From NCBI RefSeq assembly GCF_015209505.1, contig NZ_JADEYC010000021.1, positions 1 to 64,000 of the forward strand: a stretch of 64,000 nucleotides of DNA, given 5' to 3'. This document shows, piece after piece, positions 28,713 to 36,853 of this stretch. Within the stretch, counting starts at the first letter, position 1. Every line of letters starts with the position of its first letter. This DNA comes from Saccharopolyspora montiporae (GTDB lineage: Bacteria; Actinomycetota; Actinomycetes; Mycobacteriales; Pseudonocardiaceae). Made by a program: the position numbers and the translations under genes. A model generated the notes under the pieces. That model searched no databases and was not told the DNA's origin. It was given only the letters and a program-made list of their open reading frames with translations.

Positions 28713-29180
28713 TCAGTCGAGCAGTTCCACCTCCCAGTTGGCCCGTTGGATCCGGATGTCGAGCTCGCGGATCTCCTGCGCGATCCGATCCGCTTCGGCC
28801 CGCAGCTCGGCAACCGGAAGAGCGGGCAGACTGACCAGCTCGGACCGCATGTGGCGTCCGTGGTCACGCCCTCCGCGACCAGATGCTGCGTCGGCTGCCG
28901 CCGTGACCGCCCGGTGCCGGTAGCGCAGCACGTCGCGGCGGGCGAGAGCATCGGTGACCGTGCCGTCCCCGAGCGGTGTCGCAGCGTTGGTCCGGTTGAT
29001 CCGGCGGATCAACGACTCCTGCTGATCGAGCACTGCGTCGATCTCGGTGAGCAGGGCCTGCGCATCCTCGACGGGCGTCTCGCCTTCCTGGTAGCGGGCG
29101 CTATCGGTCACCCGGGCCATGAGTTGCTCGACGCGGCGCTGCCCGTCGGCGCGCTGCGCCAACGCTTCGGCCACCTGCAC
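28713..29180 (-). CDS. DIP1984 family protein
   Basis: A 155-residue, mostly helical protein of unknown function. The conserved features of the family are visible in order: VAEALAQRADGQRRVEQLMAR, the ARYQEGETPVEDAQALL segment, LIRRINRTNAATPLGDGTVTDALARRDVL, and the C-terminal AEADRIAQEIRELDIRIQRANWEVEL. The heptad-rich ends suggest a coiled-coil dimer. Some relatives carry the name septicolysin, without clear functional support. GTG at 29180 has a GGAGGAGG ribosome-binding site. Confidence 0.83.
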   Translation of the reverse strand: MQVAEALAQRADGQRRVEQLMARVTDSARYQEGETPVEDAQALLTEIDAVLDQQESLIRRINRTNAATPLGDGTVTDALARRDVLRYRHRAVTAAADAASGRGGRDHGRHMRSELVSLPALPVAELRAEADRIAQEIRELDIRIQRANWEVELLD

Positions 29181-29301
29181 GGCGGGCCTCCTCCATGCCG
29201 ACTCGGGACCGCCGGGTCGCGGCGGCCCCGATCGAGTCTGCCCGGAAGCGGTCGACCCGCGCATCCGATTTCGGCGAACGGCAGCACGCGAACCCGCCGA
29301 A

Positions 29302-30648
29302 TCAGTCGCCCAGCCACTGCTCCAGCCAGTTGACGTGCACCGGACCCTTGCGCAGGTCCTCGGCCACCGTCAGCTGCCGGTGCAGGTCGATCGTGCTGGA
29401 CACACCGCTGACGTGGAACTCCTCCAGCGCCTGGCGGGCCCGCGCGTACGCCTGATCGCGGTCGGCGCCCCAGCACGCCAGCTTGGCGATGAGCGAATCG
29501 TAGAACGGACTGATCCGGTCGCCTTGCGCCATACCGGTGTCGATGCGCACCCCGGGGCCGCCGGGGAGCTCGAACTCCGCGATATCACCGGGTGTCGGGG
29601 TGAAGTCGCGCTCCGGGTCCTCGGCGTTGATGCGCAGCTCGACCGCCGTCCCGCGCCGCTGCACCTCGTCCTGGGTGATCGACAGCGCCCGACCACCGGC
29701 GATGCGCAACTGCTCGGCCACGATGTCCACCCCGGTGATCATCTCCGTGATGGGGTGCTCGACCTGGACGCGCGTGTTCATCTCGATGAAGAAGAAGTTC
29801 TCCTCGGAATCCACGAGGAACTCGACGGTGCCCGCGTTGCGGTAGCCCACGTGCCGCGCCAGCCGCACCGCCGCCGAGGTGATCGCCTCCCGGGTGCTCT
29901 CCTGCAGCGCCGGGGCCGGCGCCTCCTCGATGAGCTTCTGCCTGCGCCGCTGCACCGAGCAGTCCCGTTCGTACAGGTGCAGCACGGTGCCGTGGTCATC
30001 GGCCAGGACCTGCACCTCGACGTGCCGCGCGCCGGGCACCGCCCGTTCCAGGTAGATCGTGCCGTCCCCGAACGCGGACTGCGCTTCGGCCTGCGCGGTG
30101 GGCAGCACCTCGGCCAGTTCCGCGCCGTTGCGCACCGGCCGGATACCGCGCCCGCCCCCGCCGGCGGCCGCCTTCACCAGCATCGGATACCCGACGGAGG
30201 CGGCGACCTTCTCCGCATCGGCGAGCTCGGTGACCGGGCCGCTGCCGGGAACGACCGGGACCTCGGCGGACTCGGCGGTGCGCCGCGCGGTCGCCTTGTC
30301 CCCCATCTGCTCGATCGCACTGGCCGGCGGCCCGATGAACACGAGTCCGGCTTCGGCGATGGACCGCGCGAACTCCGCGCTCTCGGACAGGAAACCGTAT
30401 CCGGGGTGCACCGCGTCGACCTCGGTCGACCTGGCTGCTTTCAGCAGGGCCTCGACGTCCAAGTAGGACTTGCGCGCCGCCGACCGTCCGATGTGCACCG
30501 CGTCGTCGGCCATCCGGACCCACCGCGCTCGCTCGTCGGCATCCGAGTACACCGCGACGGCTTCGATCCCCGCGGTGTGGCAAGCCCGGATGATCCGCGT
30601 GGCGATCTCACCGCGGTTGGCCACGAGCACTCGACGCAGCCCACTCAT
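29302..30648 (-). CDS. Biotin carboxylase subunit (AccC-like) of a PxpBC-linked operon
   Basis: ATP-dependent carboxylation of biotin on a carrier protein. The 448-residue product is a complete biotin carboxylase: N-terminal VLVANRGEIATRIIRA, the HPGYGFLSE segment, the ATP-grasp glycine loop AAAGGGGRGIR, catalytic EMNTRVQVEHPITE and the RINAEDPERDFTP region. It is the last gene of pxpB-pxpC-BCCP-BC, and its ATG overlaps the BCCP stop (ATGA). It differs from housekeeping actinobacterial AccA-type proteins in lacking a fused carrier domain. Whether it serves a dedicated carboxylase made with PxpB/PxpC or an acetyl-CoA carboxylase-like enzyme is open. Confidence 0.9.
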   Translation of the reverse strand: MSGLRRVLVANRGEIATRIIRACHTAGIEAVAVYSDADERARWVRMADDAVHIGRSAARKSYLDVEALLKAARSTEVDAVHPGYGFLSESAEFARSIAEAGLVFIGPPASAIEQMGDKATARRTAESAEVPVVPGSGPVTELADAEKVAASVGYPMLVKAAAGGGGRGIRPVRNGAELAEVLPTAQAEAQSAFGDGTIYLERAVPGARHVEVQVLADDHGTVLHLYERDCSVQRRRQKLIEEAPAPALQESTREAITSAAVRLARHVGYRNAGTVEFLVDSEENFFFIEMNTRVQVEHPITEMITGVDIVAEQLRIAGGRALSITQDEVQRRGTAVELRINAEDPERDFTPTPGDIAEFELPGGPGVRIDTGMAQGDRISPFYDSLIAKLACWGADRDQAYARARQALEEFHVSGVSSTIDLHRQLTVAEDLRKGPVHVNWLEQWLGD

Positions 30649-30884
30649 GATTCATCGACCTCGAACATCGCCTGGCCGGCCTCGACCTCGTCGCCGTCGT
30701 CGAGCAGGATCCGACTGACCCGCCCCTGCTGCTCGGCCTTGATCTCGTTGAAGGTCTTCATGACCTCGATGAGCGCGATCGTCTGGCCGGGCGTGATCTC
30801 GGCGCCTTCCTCGATGAACGCGTCCTTGTCAGGCGCCGGGCGGCGGTAGAACACCCCGGGCATCTGCGCCTCAACCTTGGACAT
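30645..30884 (-). CDS. Biotin carboxyl carrier protein
   Basis: A 79-residue single biotinyl domain. The biotin-accepting lysine is K43 in IEVMKTFNEI, between two beta strands (EGAEITPGQTIALIE and GRVSRILLDDGDEVEAGQAMFEV). It lacks the long N-terminal extension of classical AccB and resembles the short carriers found next to 5-oxoprolinase genes. The start is ATG at 30884, 12 bases after the pxpC stop, with a GAGG site. Confidence 0.93.
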   Translation of the reverse strand: MSKVEAQMPGVFYRRPAPDKDAFIEEGAEITPGQTIALIEVMKTFNEIKAEQQGRVSRILLDDGDEVEAGQAMFEVDES

Positions 30885-30896
30885 GATTGCCTCACC

Positions 30897-31883
30897 TCAC
30901 CCCTGATCGACGGCAACAACGGAACGGGCCTGCTCCAACCGCTCGCGACGCTCCTGGCGGGCCGCCATCGCCGCGTCGATGTCCACCGCGGCGAAGCTCA
31001 CCCTGGTACCGGTCCGCGCCTGCGCGATGCGGTCCCGGTCGACCGATATGACGGTGCCGATGGTCGCGTAGCCACCACCGGTCACCGCGTCGTTGAGCAG
31101 CACGATCGGCTCGTCGCCTCCGGGGATCTGCACCGACCCCACCGGATAGCCGAGATCGACGACGTTGGCCGGGTCGCTGCCGGCCCCGAAGGGCTGTTCG
31201 CGCTCGATGAAGTCGAGCTTGCCACCGCGCAGCCGGTAGCCGACGCGGTCCGCGTCCTTGGTGATCTTCCATTCGGTGCCCAGGAAGGACTCCAGCGCGG
31301 CTTCGGTCAGCCGGTAGGCGCACAGGCCGATGACGAAGCGGAGCTCGGTCACGGCCGGGAATTCCAGCCGCAGCGACTCGGGAACGGTGGTGCCGACCGG
31401 CGGCGGGGTCTGGTTCTCGCCGAGCGGGAGCCGGTCGCCTTCGGTGAGGCTGCGTCCCTCGAACCCGCCGATGCCGGTGAGCATGTAGGTCGACCGGGAT
31501 CCGAGGTAGGGCGGCACGTCGACCCCGCCGCTGACGGCGATGTAGGGGCGGGCACCGTTGCGCACCGGCTTGAACTTCAGCACGTCGCCGGAGCCGACCC
31601 GCAGGGTCTGCCACATGGCGGCGGTCTCACCGTTGATGGTGATCTCGCAGTCGGCTCCGGTCACCGCGAGGTGCCTGCTGTCGGTGAATTCCAGTTCGGG
31701 CCCGAGGTAGGTCGCTTCCAGCGCGGCGGCGCCCGGCGGGTTGCCCACGAGGTCGTTGGCCACGGCGTAGGAGTACTGGTCCATCGCCCCGGACGGCGGC
31801 ATGCCGATGGCGTATTGGCCGTCTCGGCCGGAGTCCTGGACCGTCGTGGACACTCCCCCGGAGCGCACGATCACTTTGCTCAT
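30897..31883 (-). CDS. pxpC: 5-oxoprolinase subunit C / biotin-dependent carboxyltransferase-like (KipA type)
   Basis: A 328-residue protein of the KipA/PxpC family. MSKVIVRSGGVSTTVQDSGRDGQYAIGMPPSGAMDQYSY is the standard N-terminus, and SGGVDVPPYLGSRSTY plus LLNDAVTGGGYATIGTV are conserved. PxpA, B and C together hydrolyse 5-oxoproline to glutamate with ATP. The same fold forms half of the carboxyltransferase domain of urea carboxylase. ATG at 31883 overlaps the pxpB stop (ATGA), consistent with a PxpB-PxpC complex. Confidence 0.92.
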   Translation of the reverse strand: MSKVIVRSGGVSTTVQDSGRDGQYAIGMPPSGAMDQYSYAVANDLVGNPPGAAALEATYLGPELEFTDSRHLAVTGADCEITINGETAAMWQTLRVGSGDVLKFKPVRNGARPYIAVSGGVDVPPYLGSRSTYMLTGIGGFEGRSLTEGDRLPLGENQTPPPVGTTVPESLRLEFPAVTELRFVIGLCAYRLTEAALESFLGTEWKITKDADRVGYRLRGGKLDFIEREQPFGAGSDPANVVDLGYPVGSVQIPGGDEPIVLLNDAVTGGGYATIGTVISVDRDRIAQARTGTRVSFAAVDIDAAMAARQERRERLEQARSVVAVDQG

Positions 31884-32782
31884 CGGTACAGCACCTCCAG
31901 CAGCTCGCGGTTGACGCCGTCCGGATCGGCGAGGAAGGCCGCCGGGGTGAACTCGACGTCGCGCGTGCGGTAGCGGAACGTCCCGGATTCCACTTCCGAA
32001 CGGGTCAGGTCGTACTCGTCGCGGTCGATCGGCCGGTAGCGCAGGATGTCGCTGGGTTTCGGGAAGGCGATGTGGTCGGCGAAGTCGGGCAGCTGCTGGC
32101 TGAGGTCGAAGACCGGCGCGGGGGCGATGCCGAACAGCTGGTAGCCGCCCGCGCCGCGCACCGGGTAGACGACGGCGAACGCCCCGCCGTACCCGAACGC
32201 GCGCTCCGGCGTGTCGGTCCTGGGCCGGACGTACTTGGGTACCTCGATCTGCCGTTCGCGCGGGACCATCTGGTAGCAGAACGGGAGACCGGGCACGAAA
32301 CCCAGCATCGTGACGATGAACGGTGCCGATGCGATCGCCTCGATGAGCGATTCGACGGTCGGGTGGCCGTTGATCCGGGCAGCGTATTCGAGATCGGTGA
32401 CCGCGGGGTCCTGGTGGTTGTCCCGGAACCGCAGCAGCGTTTCCCGCGTCCACGGGTCGTCGAAGAGCACCGGGACGTCCACGATCCGGGTCTGCACCGC
32501 GTAGTCGTCCGGGAGGTCCCCGGCCGTTCGCTCCAGGCGCTGCAACTCCCGGACCAGATCCGCCGGGTTGAGCCGGTCCGGATCGAGGCGCACCAGGTAG
32601 GACGCGTTGGACGGGCAGATGTCGATGATCCCGTCGATCTCCTCGCGGCGCAGTGCGCCGGTGATAGCCATGGCCTTGAAATTGGCTTCCAGGCTCATCT
32701 CGCGGTCGAGTTCGACGAAGACGAACTCGTCCCCTCCGTACTCGTAGCGGGCCGGTGGAAGCTGGACCCTCGTCTCGGTCAC
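31880..32782 (-). CDS. pxpB: 5-oxoprolinase subunit B (KipI type)
   Basis: A 300-residue KipI-family protein, longer than the ~240 residues of many PxpB/KipI proteins because of extra N-terminal sequence. The C-terminal cyclophilin-like half contains FIVTMLGFVPGLPFCYQM, RAFGYGGAFAVVYPVRGAGGYQLFGIAP and the DLSQQLPDFADHIAF segment seen in carboxyltransferase-fused homologues. GTG at 32782 is selected by a perfect AGGAGG site. It heads the minus-strand operon and faces pxpA across a 191-base divergent region. Confidence 0.91.
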   Translation of the reverse strand: MTETRVQLPPARYEYGGDEFVFVELDREMSLEANFKAMAITGALRREEIDGIIDICPSNASYLVRLDPDRLNPADLVRELQRLERTAGDLPDDYAVQTRIVDVPVLFDDPWTRETLLRFRDNHQDPAVTDLEYAARINGHPTVESLIEAIASAPFIVTMLGFVPGLPFCYQMVPRERQIEVPKYVRPRTDTPERAFGYGGAFAVVYPVRGAGGYQLFGIAPAPVFDLSQQLPDFADHIAFPKPSDILRYRPIDRDEYDLTRSEVESGTFRYRTRDVEFTPAAFLADPDGVNRELLEVLYR

Positions 32783-32973
32783 GGTCGACCTCCTAGTGCG
32801 GAGAGGCACCTATACCCAACTGCGAGGATGCGCCGGAGCCGGTCCGGCCGCATGACGCTTGCGAACGAAGATCCCCCATCGGTGTATCGCATGCAACCGG
32901 CGGACGGTGCATTCTCGATGCCGGGTTATCACTCGTCCTGAAGAGTGCGTTGCGGATCCGGGAGGTGATCGGA
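32783..32973. promoter_or_regulatory. Divergent promoter region pxpB / pxpA
   Basis: 191 bases serving pxpB on the minus strand and pxpA on the plus strand. GGAGGTGATC just before GTG 32974 sets the pxpA start. The middle is AT-richer (around 32868-32945) with GCATGC at 32891. Promoter elements could not be assigned with confidence. Confidence 0.4.
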
Positions 32974-33744
32974 GTGCGGACGTTGGTCGATCTCAACGCC
33001 GACGCCGGGGAGAGTTTCGGCCGCTGGCAGCTCGGCGATGACGAGCGGCTGATCCCGCTGGTCACTTCGGTGAACGTGGCCTGCGGTTGGCATGCGGGTG
33101 ATCCGGCGACGATGCGCCGCTCGGTGCAGCTGGCCGCGGACGGCGACACCGCGGTGGGAGCGCACCCGGGATTTCCGGACCTGGCCGGGTTCGGTAGGCG
33201 CGCGCTGGCGATGTCCCCCCGGGAGGCGGCCGATGCCTGCCTCTACCAGTTCGGGGCGCTGCGCGCGGTGGCGGACTCGCTGGGCGTGCCGGTCCGGCAC
33301 GTCAAACCGCACGGGGCGCTCTACGGGTTGACCCTGCGCGATCCGGACGCGGCCGAGGCGGTCGCGGACGCGGTGCAGAGCGCGGATCCGGAAGTGCGGG
33401 TGGTGCTGCTGGCCGGGCCGACCGCCGATCGCGTGGCCGAACGCGGGTACCGGGTCGTGCGGGAGGCGTTCGCGGACCTGGACTACGACGACAACGGGCA
33501 CATCATCATCGAGCCGAACCCGCAGGCCAAGGATCCGGAAGTCTGCGCCGATCAGGTGATGTCGGTCCTGCGGGGGTCGGTGACGTCGGTGAACGGCACC
33601 GCAGTGCCGGTGGACGCGGACACGATCTGCCTGCACGGTGACCGGCCGAACGCGGTCGAGGTCGCCAAGGCGATCCTCGACCGCTTCGCCACCGAGGGAG
33701 TACGGCGGGCTCCCATGGTGGAGGTCGCCGGCCAGCGGGCCTGA
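32974..33744 (+). CDS. pxpA: 5-oxoprolinase subunit A (LamB/YcsF family)
   Basis: A 256-residue TIM-barrel-like LamB/YcsF protein. VDLNADAGESFGRWQLGDD at the N-terminus, NVACGWHAGDPATM, VGAHPGFPDLAGFGRR and HVKPHGALYG are the family signatures. ICLHGDRPNAVEVAKAI closes the protein. It works with PxpB and PxpC in ATP-dependent hydrolysis of 5-oxoproline to glutamate. The GTG at 32974 follows GGAGGTGATC and gives the usual length; an upstream TTG would add eight unrelated residues. It is divergent from pxpBC rather than in the same operon. Confidence 0.93.
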   Translation: MRTLVDLNADAGESFGRWQLGDDERLIPLVTSVNVACGWHAGDPATMRRSVQLAADGDTAVGAHPGFPDLAGFGRRALAMSPREAADACLYQFGALRAVADSLGVPVRHVKPHGALYGLTLRDPDAAEAVADAVQSADPEVRVVLLAGPTADRVAERGYRVVREAFADLDYDDNGHIIIEPNPQAKDPEVCADQVMSVLRGSVTSVNGTAVPVDADTICLHGDRPNAVEVAKAILDRFATEGVRRAPMVEVAGQRA

Positions 33745-33784
33745 CCGCGCGGGGTGCTGCACCGCGGTGCAGCACCCCGCGCGG
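33745..33784. terminator. Bidirectional terminator: 40-base perfect palindrome
   Basis: A perfect 40-base palindrome (half-site begins CCGCGCGGGGTGCTGCACCG) starts on the base after the pxpA stop. As RNA it folds into a stem of about 18 pairs with a minimal loop. It lies between the convergent pxpA and amidase genes and should terminate both. Confidence 0.85.
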
Positions 33785-33850
33785 GTCCGTCCCGGCACCC
33801 GCCCAGTTGGCGGCGCCCCGTTGTGCCGGGTAGCCCAGTCGGCGTGCCGC

Positions 33851-34783
33851 CTAGTTGGCGGGGAGCAGGTCCTCGCCCATCGGCACGCGCGAGTCCGCGA
33901 GGTGGTCGCCTTCCGGGCTGAACGGCGCGACCGATCCGGGCACGCAGTCGGCGATGAGGATGCTGTCCTCGACCCGTTCAGCCTGACCCGCGGCCACGAC
34001 CGGCTTGCCGTCCGGGCCCCAGATTCCCGAGTTGGCCCGGTATTCCCACTGCCCCCGGTCGGACACCTCCCAGCCGCGCCGGTTGGCGTAGGCGACGAAC
34101 ACCCGCCACACCGCGGCCATCGCGGGGATGATGTGCTCGGTCGCGTCCGGGTAGGGCACCAGTGTGGGAGTCCCGTCGTGCAGGACGAAGTGCTGGTCGG
34201 CGGCGGTCGGGCCGACGATCAGCTGCGCTCCGCGCCGCACCAGGCTCTGGTACAGCGGCGGGAACTCGCACTCGTAGCAGTTGAGGATCCCCACCCGGAA
34301 GCCGTTGAGCTCGACCACCGGCGGGATCTCGGTCCCCGGGGAGAAGTTGGCCCGCTCCGCGGCGCCGTAGAGATGGGTCTTGCGGTAGTTGGCCAGGAGT
34401 TCGCCGTTGGATACCAGCGCGATCGCGTCGTAGATCCCTCCGTCTTCACCCCGTTCGATGTAGGGCAGCGCCACGGACACCCCGTGCTGGGTCGTCAGCT
34501 TGCGTGCGGTTCTGATGCTCTCGCCGTCCCGGGGTTCGGCGAGTTCCCGGCACTCCGACGGCCCGAGCGAGTACCCGGTGTTGTAGCACTCGGGGAAGGC
34601 GCACAACTGGCAGTCGTAGCGGGCGGCGATCGTCAGGACCTCTTCCATCCTGGCGAGGTTCTCGATCACCGCTGCGGACGTCCCGGACGGGTTCTCGCCC
34701 TGGTAGATGCCCAGGCGCAGTCCGGCCTCGCGTTCGGGCGGATTCCGCCTCGCTAGGCGGCTGACGATTCGGATCGGGCGCAC
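33851..34783 (-). CDS. Nitrilase-superfamily amidase (carbon-nitrogen hydrolase)
   Basis: Hydrolyses a non-peptide C-N bond; the substrate is unknown. The 310-residue product carries the full Glu-Lys-Cys triad: E65 in AFPECYN, K135 in YRKTHLYG and C169 in ILNCYECEFPP. The asparagine-cysteine-tyrosine context is typical of aliphatic amidases and carbamoylases rather than true nitrilases. GTG at 34783 has an AAGGAG site; an earlier TTG overlaps the decarboxylase stop. It follows the glutamate decarboxylase gene by 17 bases and is surely cotranscribed, so a glutamate- or GABA-derived amide is a reasonable guess. Confidence 0.88.
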   Translation of the reverse strand: MRPIRIVSRLARRNPPEREAGLRLGIYQGENPSGTSAAVIENLARMEEVLTIAARYDCQLCAFPECYNTGYSLGPSECRELAEPRDGESIRTARKLTTQHGVSVALPYIERGEDGGIYDAIALVSNGELLANYRKTHLYGAAERANFSPGTEIPPVVELNGFRVGILNCYECEFPPLYQSLVRRGAQLIVGPTAADQHFVLHDGTPTLVPYPDATEHIIPAMAAVWRVFVAYANRRGWEVSDRGQWEYRANSGIWGPDGKPVVAAGQAERVEDSILIADCVPGSVAPFSPEGDHLADSRVPMGEDLLPAN

Positions 34784-34800
34784 CGTGAACTCCTTTCTGA

Positions 34801-36084
34801 TCAACTTGCCGAACGGGTGAATTCGCGGACCGCGGAGGCGAACGACTCGGCCGCATCAGCGGTGAGGTCGTTGCGCACCACGATGCGCAGGACTTCGACA
34901 TCGGTGAGGTCGGGAGGCAGGGCGTAGACCGGTACCGACCAGCCGCGGTCGGCCAGGTGCATGGCCAGGTGGGTCAGCTTCAGGTCCGGTGCCGCGGTCA
35001 GCGCGATCACCGGCAGCTGGCTGCCGTCGCCCAACAGGTGGAACCGCCCGGTTTCGCGCAGTCGGCCGGCCAGCATCGCCGCGACCGATCTCGTGCGGGT
35101 GTGCACGGTCCGGTACCCGGTGAACCCGAGGCGCAGGAAGTTGTAGTACTGCAGGACCACGGGTGCGGCGGACTTGGAGAAGCTGAGTTCGTGGTAGGTG
35201 TCGTTGGTCCCCAGGTAGTTGACGCTGAATCCGAGCCCGCCGGTGCGGGTTTCACCGCTGCGCCAGACGACCCAGCCGAGCCCGGGTGGTACCAGGCCGT
35301 ACTTGTGCCCGGAGGCGTTGATGGACACCACGCGGGGCAGCTGGAAGTCCCAGGCGAGTTCGGGGTCCACGAACGGCGTGAACAGCCCGCCGGACGCCGC
35401 GTCGATGTGCAGCGGGACGTCCACACCGCGGTGCAGCGCCAGCTCGTCGAGCGCGGTCGAGATGTCCCGGACCGGGTCGTAGCTGCCATCCAGGGTCGAG
35501 CCCAGGACGCTGACCACGCCGATGGTCGACTCGTCGCACAGCTGGCTGACGACTCCGGCATCCAGCCCGAGCGAACCCGGCCGTGCCGGGGCGACCCGCG
35601 CCTCGACCCCCCAGTGGCGGCAGAACTTCAACCAGCAGACGTGCGATCCCGCGCCCATGACGAGGTTCGGCCGCGCTCCGGCGGTGCCGGACCGGGCCTG
35701 CCAGCGACGCAGCAGCGTCGCACCGGCCAGCATCGCCGCCTCGCTGGAACCGGTGGTGGCCGAGCCGACGACCCGCTCGGGGTCGCCGTGCCAGAGCCCG
35801 CCGAGGATGCGGACGCATTCCTGTGCGAGGTCCTCCAGCCCGGGGTACTGGTCGCGGTCGGCGAGGTTGTAGTGCAGATAGGAACCGAACAGTTTTTCGG
35901 CTTCGGGTTCGAATGACGTCGTCAGGAATGTGGCCAGGTTGCTCGCGGGGTGGAAATCGCGGTCGAGGCGCTCTCGTACGGCTTCGACAGCTTCCGCCGG
36001 GGCCACGCCCGACTCCGGCATCTCACCCTGCGGCTCTTGTCGTGGACGAGAGGTGACTCGGCCCGGGCTCGACAGAGCCGACAT
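34801..36084 (-). CDS. Glutamate decarboxylase
   Basis: PLP-dependent group II decarboxylase converting glutamate to GABA and CO2. The 427-residue product matches GadB-type motifs in order: NLATFLTTSFEPEA, ADRDQYPGLEDLAQECVRIL, GSATTGSSEAAMLAG, LHIDAASGGLFTPFVDPELAWDF and INASGHKYGL, where K261 is the PLP lysine. ATG at 36084 has an AAGGAGG site. It is slightly shorter than E. coli GadB (466 aa). Its neighbours suggest glutamate released from 5-oxoproline as a possible substrate source; no GABA antiporter is adjacent. Confidence 0.9.
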   Translation of the reverse strand: MSALSSPGRVTSRPRQEPQGEMPESGVAPAEAVEAVRERLDRDFHPASNLATFLTTSFEPEAEKLFGSYLHYNLADRDQYPGLEDLAQECVRILGGLWHGDPERVVGSATTGSSEAAMLAGATLLRRWQARSGTAGARPNLVMGAGSHVCWLKFCRHWGVEARVAPARPGSLGLDAGVVSQLCDESTIGVVSVLGSTLDGSYDPVRDISTALDELALHRGVDVPLHIDAASGGLFTPFVDPELAWDFQLPRVVSINASGHKYGLVPPGLGWVVWRSGETRTGGLGFSVNYLGTNDTYHELSFSKSAAPVVLQYYNFLRLGFTGYRTVHTRTRSVAAMLAGRLRETGRFHLLGDGSQLPVIALTAAPDLKLTHLAMHLADRGWSVPVYALPPDLTDVEVLRIVVRNDLTADAAESFASAVREFTRSAS

Positions 36085-36385
36085 GGTCGAAACCTCCTTC
36101 AAGTTGGAGATTCGTTGCTTCCGAAAGCGAACCTATGGTCGGCGAGCCGATCACCACCATGAACAGTTCGGCCTACGACCAGCAGTCGCGCCGGACCGGT
36201 ATCCCGGAGATGCGTACTAGGCCGTTCGCACCAACCGGAGCGGCATTCGGGCGTAAATCGGCCCGCACGGGTCACCTGCGCGGCCGTTCCTGACGAAGTA
36301 CAGGGTGACCGGAGATGACCGAATCCCCGGCACGACCTGCTGCGACCGGCAGGAGTAGACCCGGAGCACGTGGTGGAGGCGCTTG
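36085..36385. promoter_or_regulatory. Divergent region between glutamate decarboxylase and LuxR-type gene
   Basis: 301 bases, locally AT-richer than the neighbouring genes. It should hold both promoters. Frames crossing it are extensions or shadows of the LuxR gene. No palindrome strong enough to call an operator was found. Confidence 0.35.
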
Positions 36386-36766
36386 ATGGTCCATTCGTAC
36401 GATCGGGCGCTGGACCGAGCGATCGTCGTCCTGCTGCGCGAAGCCGGCGACCACTCGCAGGCGCTGTGCCAAGTATTGGACCAGGTCACGCAACTGGTCG
36501 CATTGCGCTCCCAGCTCACCCGGGAAGCGATCGAGGGCCCGGACGCGGAGGCCCCCGCCGATCCGCGGCTGCCGCAACTGACCAAGCGGGAACGCGATGT
36601 CCTCGAACACCTGGTGCGCGGCTGGTCGAACCGGCAGATAGCACGTTCATTGGAAATCTCCGAGCGCACGGTCAAGAATCATTTGCACAACATTTTCACA
36701 AAATTGGGAGTAGCTGACCGGACTTCGGCGGTGGTGAAAGCACTTCGGGATCAGCGGGAGAATTGA
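36386..36766 (+). CDS. LuxR-type HTH regulator without receiver domain
   Basis: A 126-residue DNA-binding protein. Residues ~65-122 form a NarL/LuxR helix-turn-helix: PQLTKRERDVLEHLVRGWSNRQIARSLEISERTVKNHLHNIFTKLGVADRTSAVVKA. The N-terminal ~60 residues are helical and match no receiver or ligand domain that I recognise. ATG at 36386 has GGAGG six bases upstream. The 3' half has lower GC than the neighbouring genes. Control of the divergent decarboxylase-amidase operon is inferred from position. Confidence 0.88.
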   Translation: MVHSYDRALDRAIVVLLREAGDHSQALCQVLDQVTQLVALRSQLTREAIEGPDAEAPADPRLPQLTKRERDVLEHLVRGWSNRQIARSLEISERTVKNHLHNIFTKLGVADRTSAVVKALRDQREN

Positions 36767-36853
36767 TTCCCATCCGGTTTCCGCCGATGTTCGACCACGC
36801 CCCGCACGGGGTATCCGTAGAAGCGTCCGCGACGCGCGACGGAAGGAGCCGGG

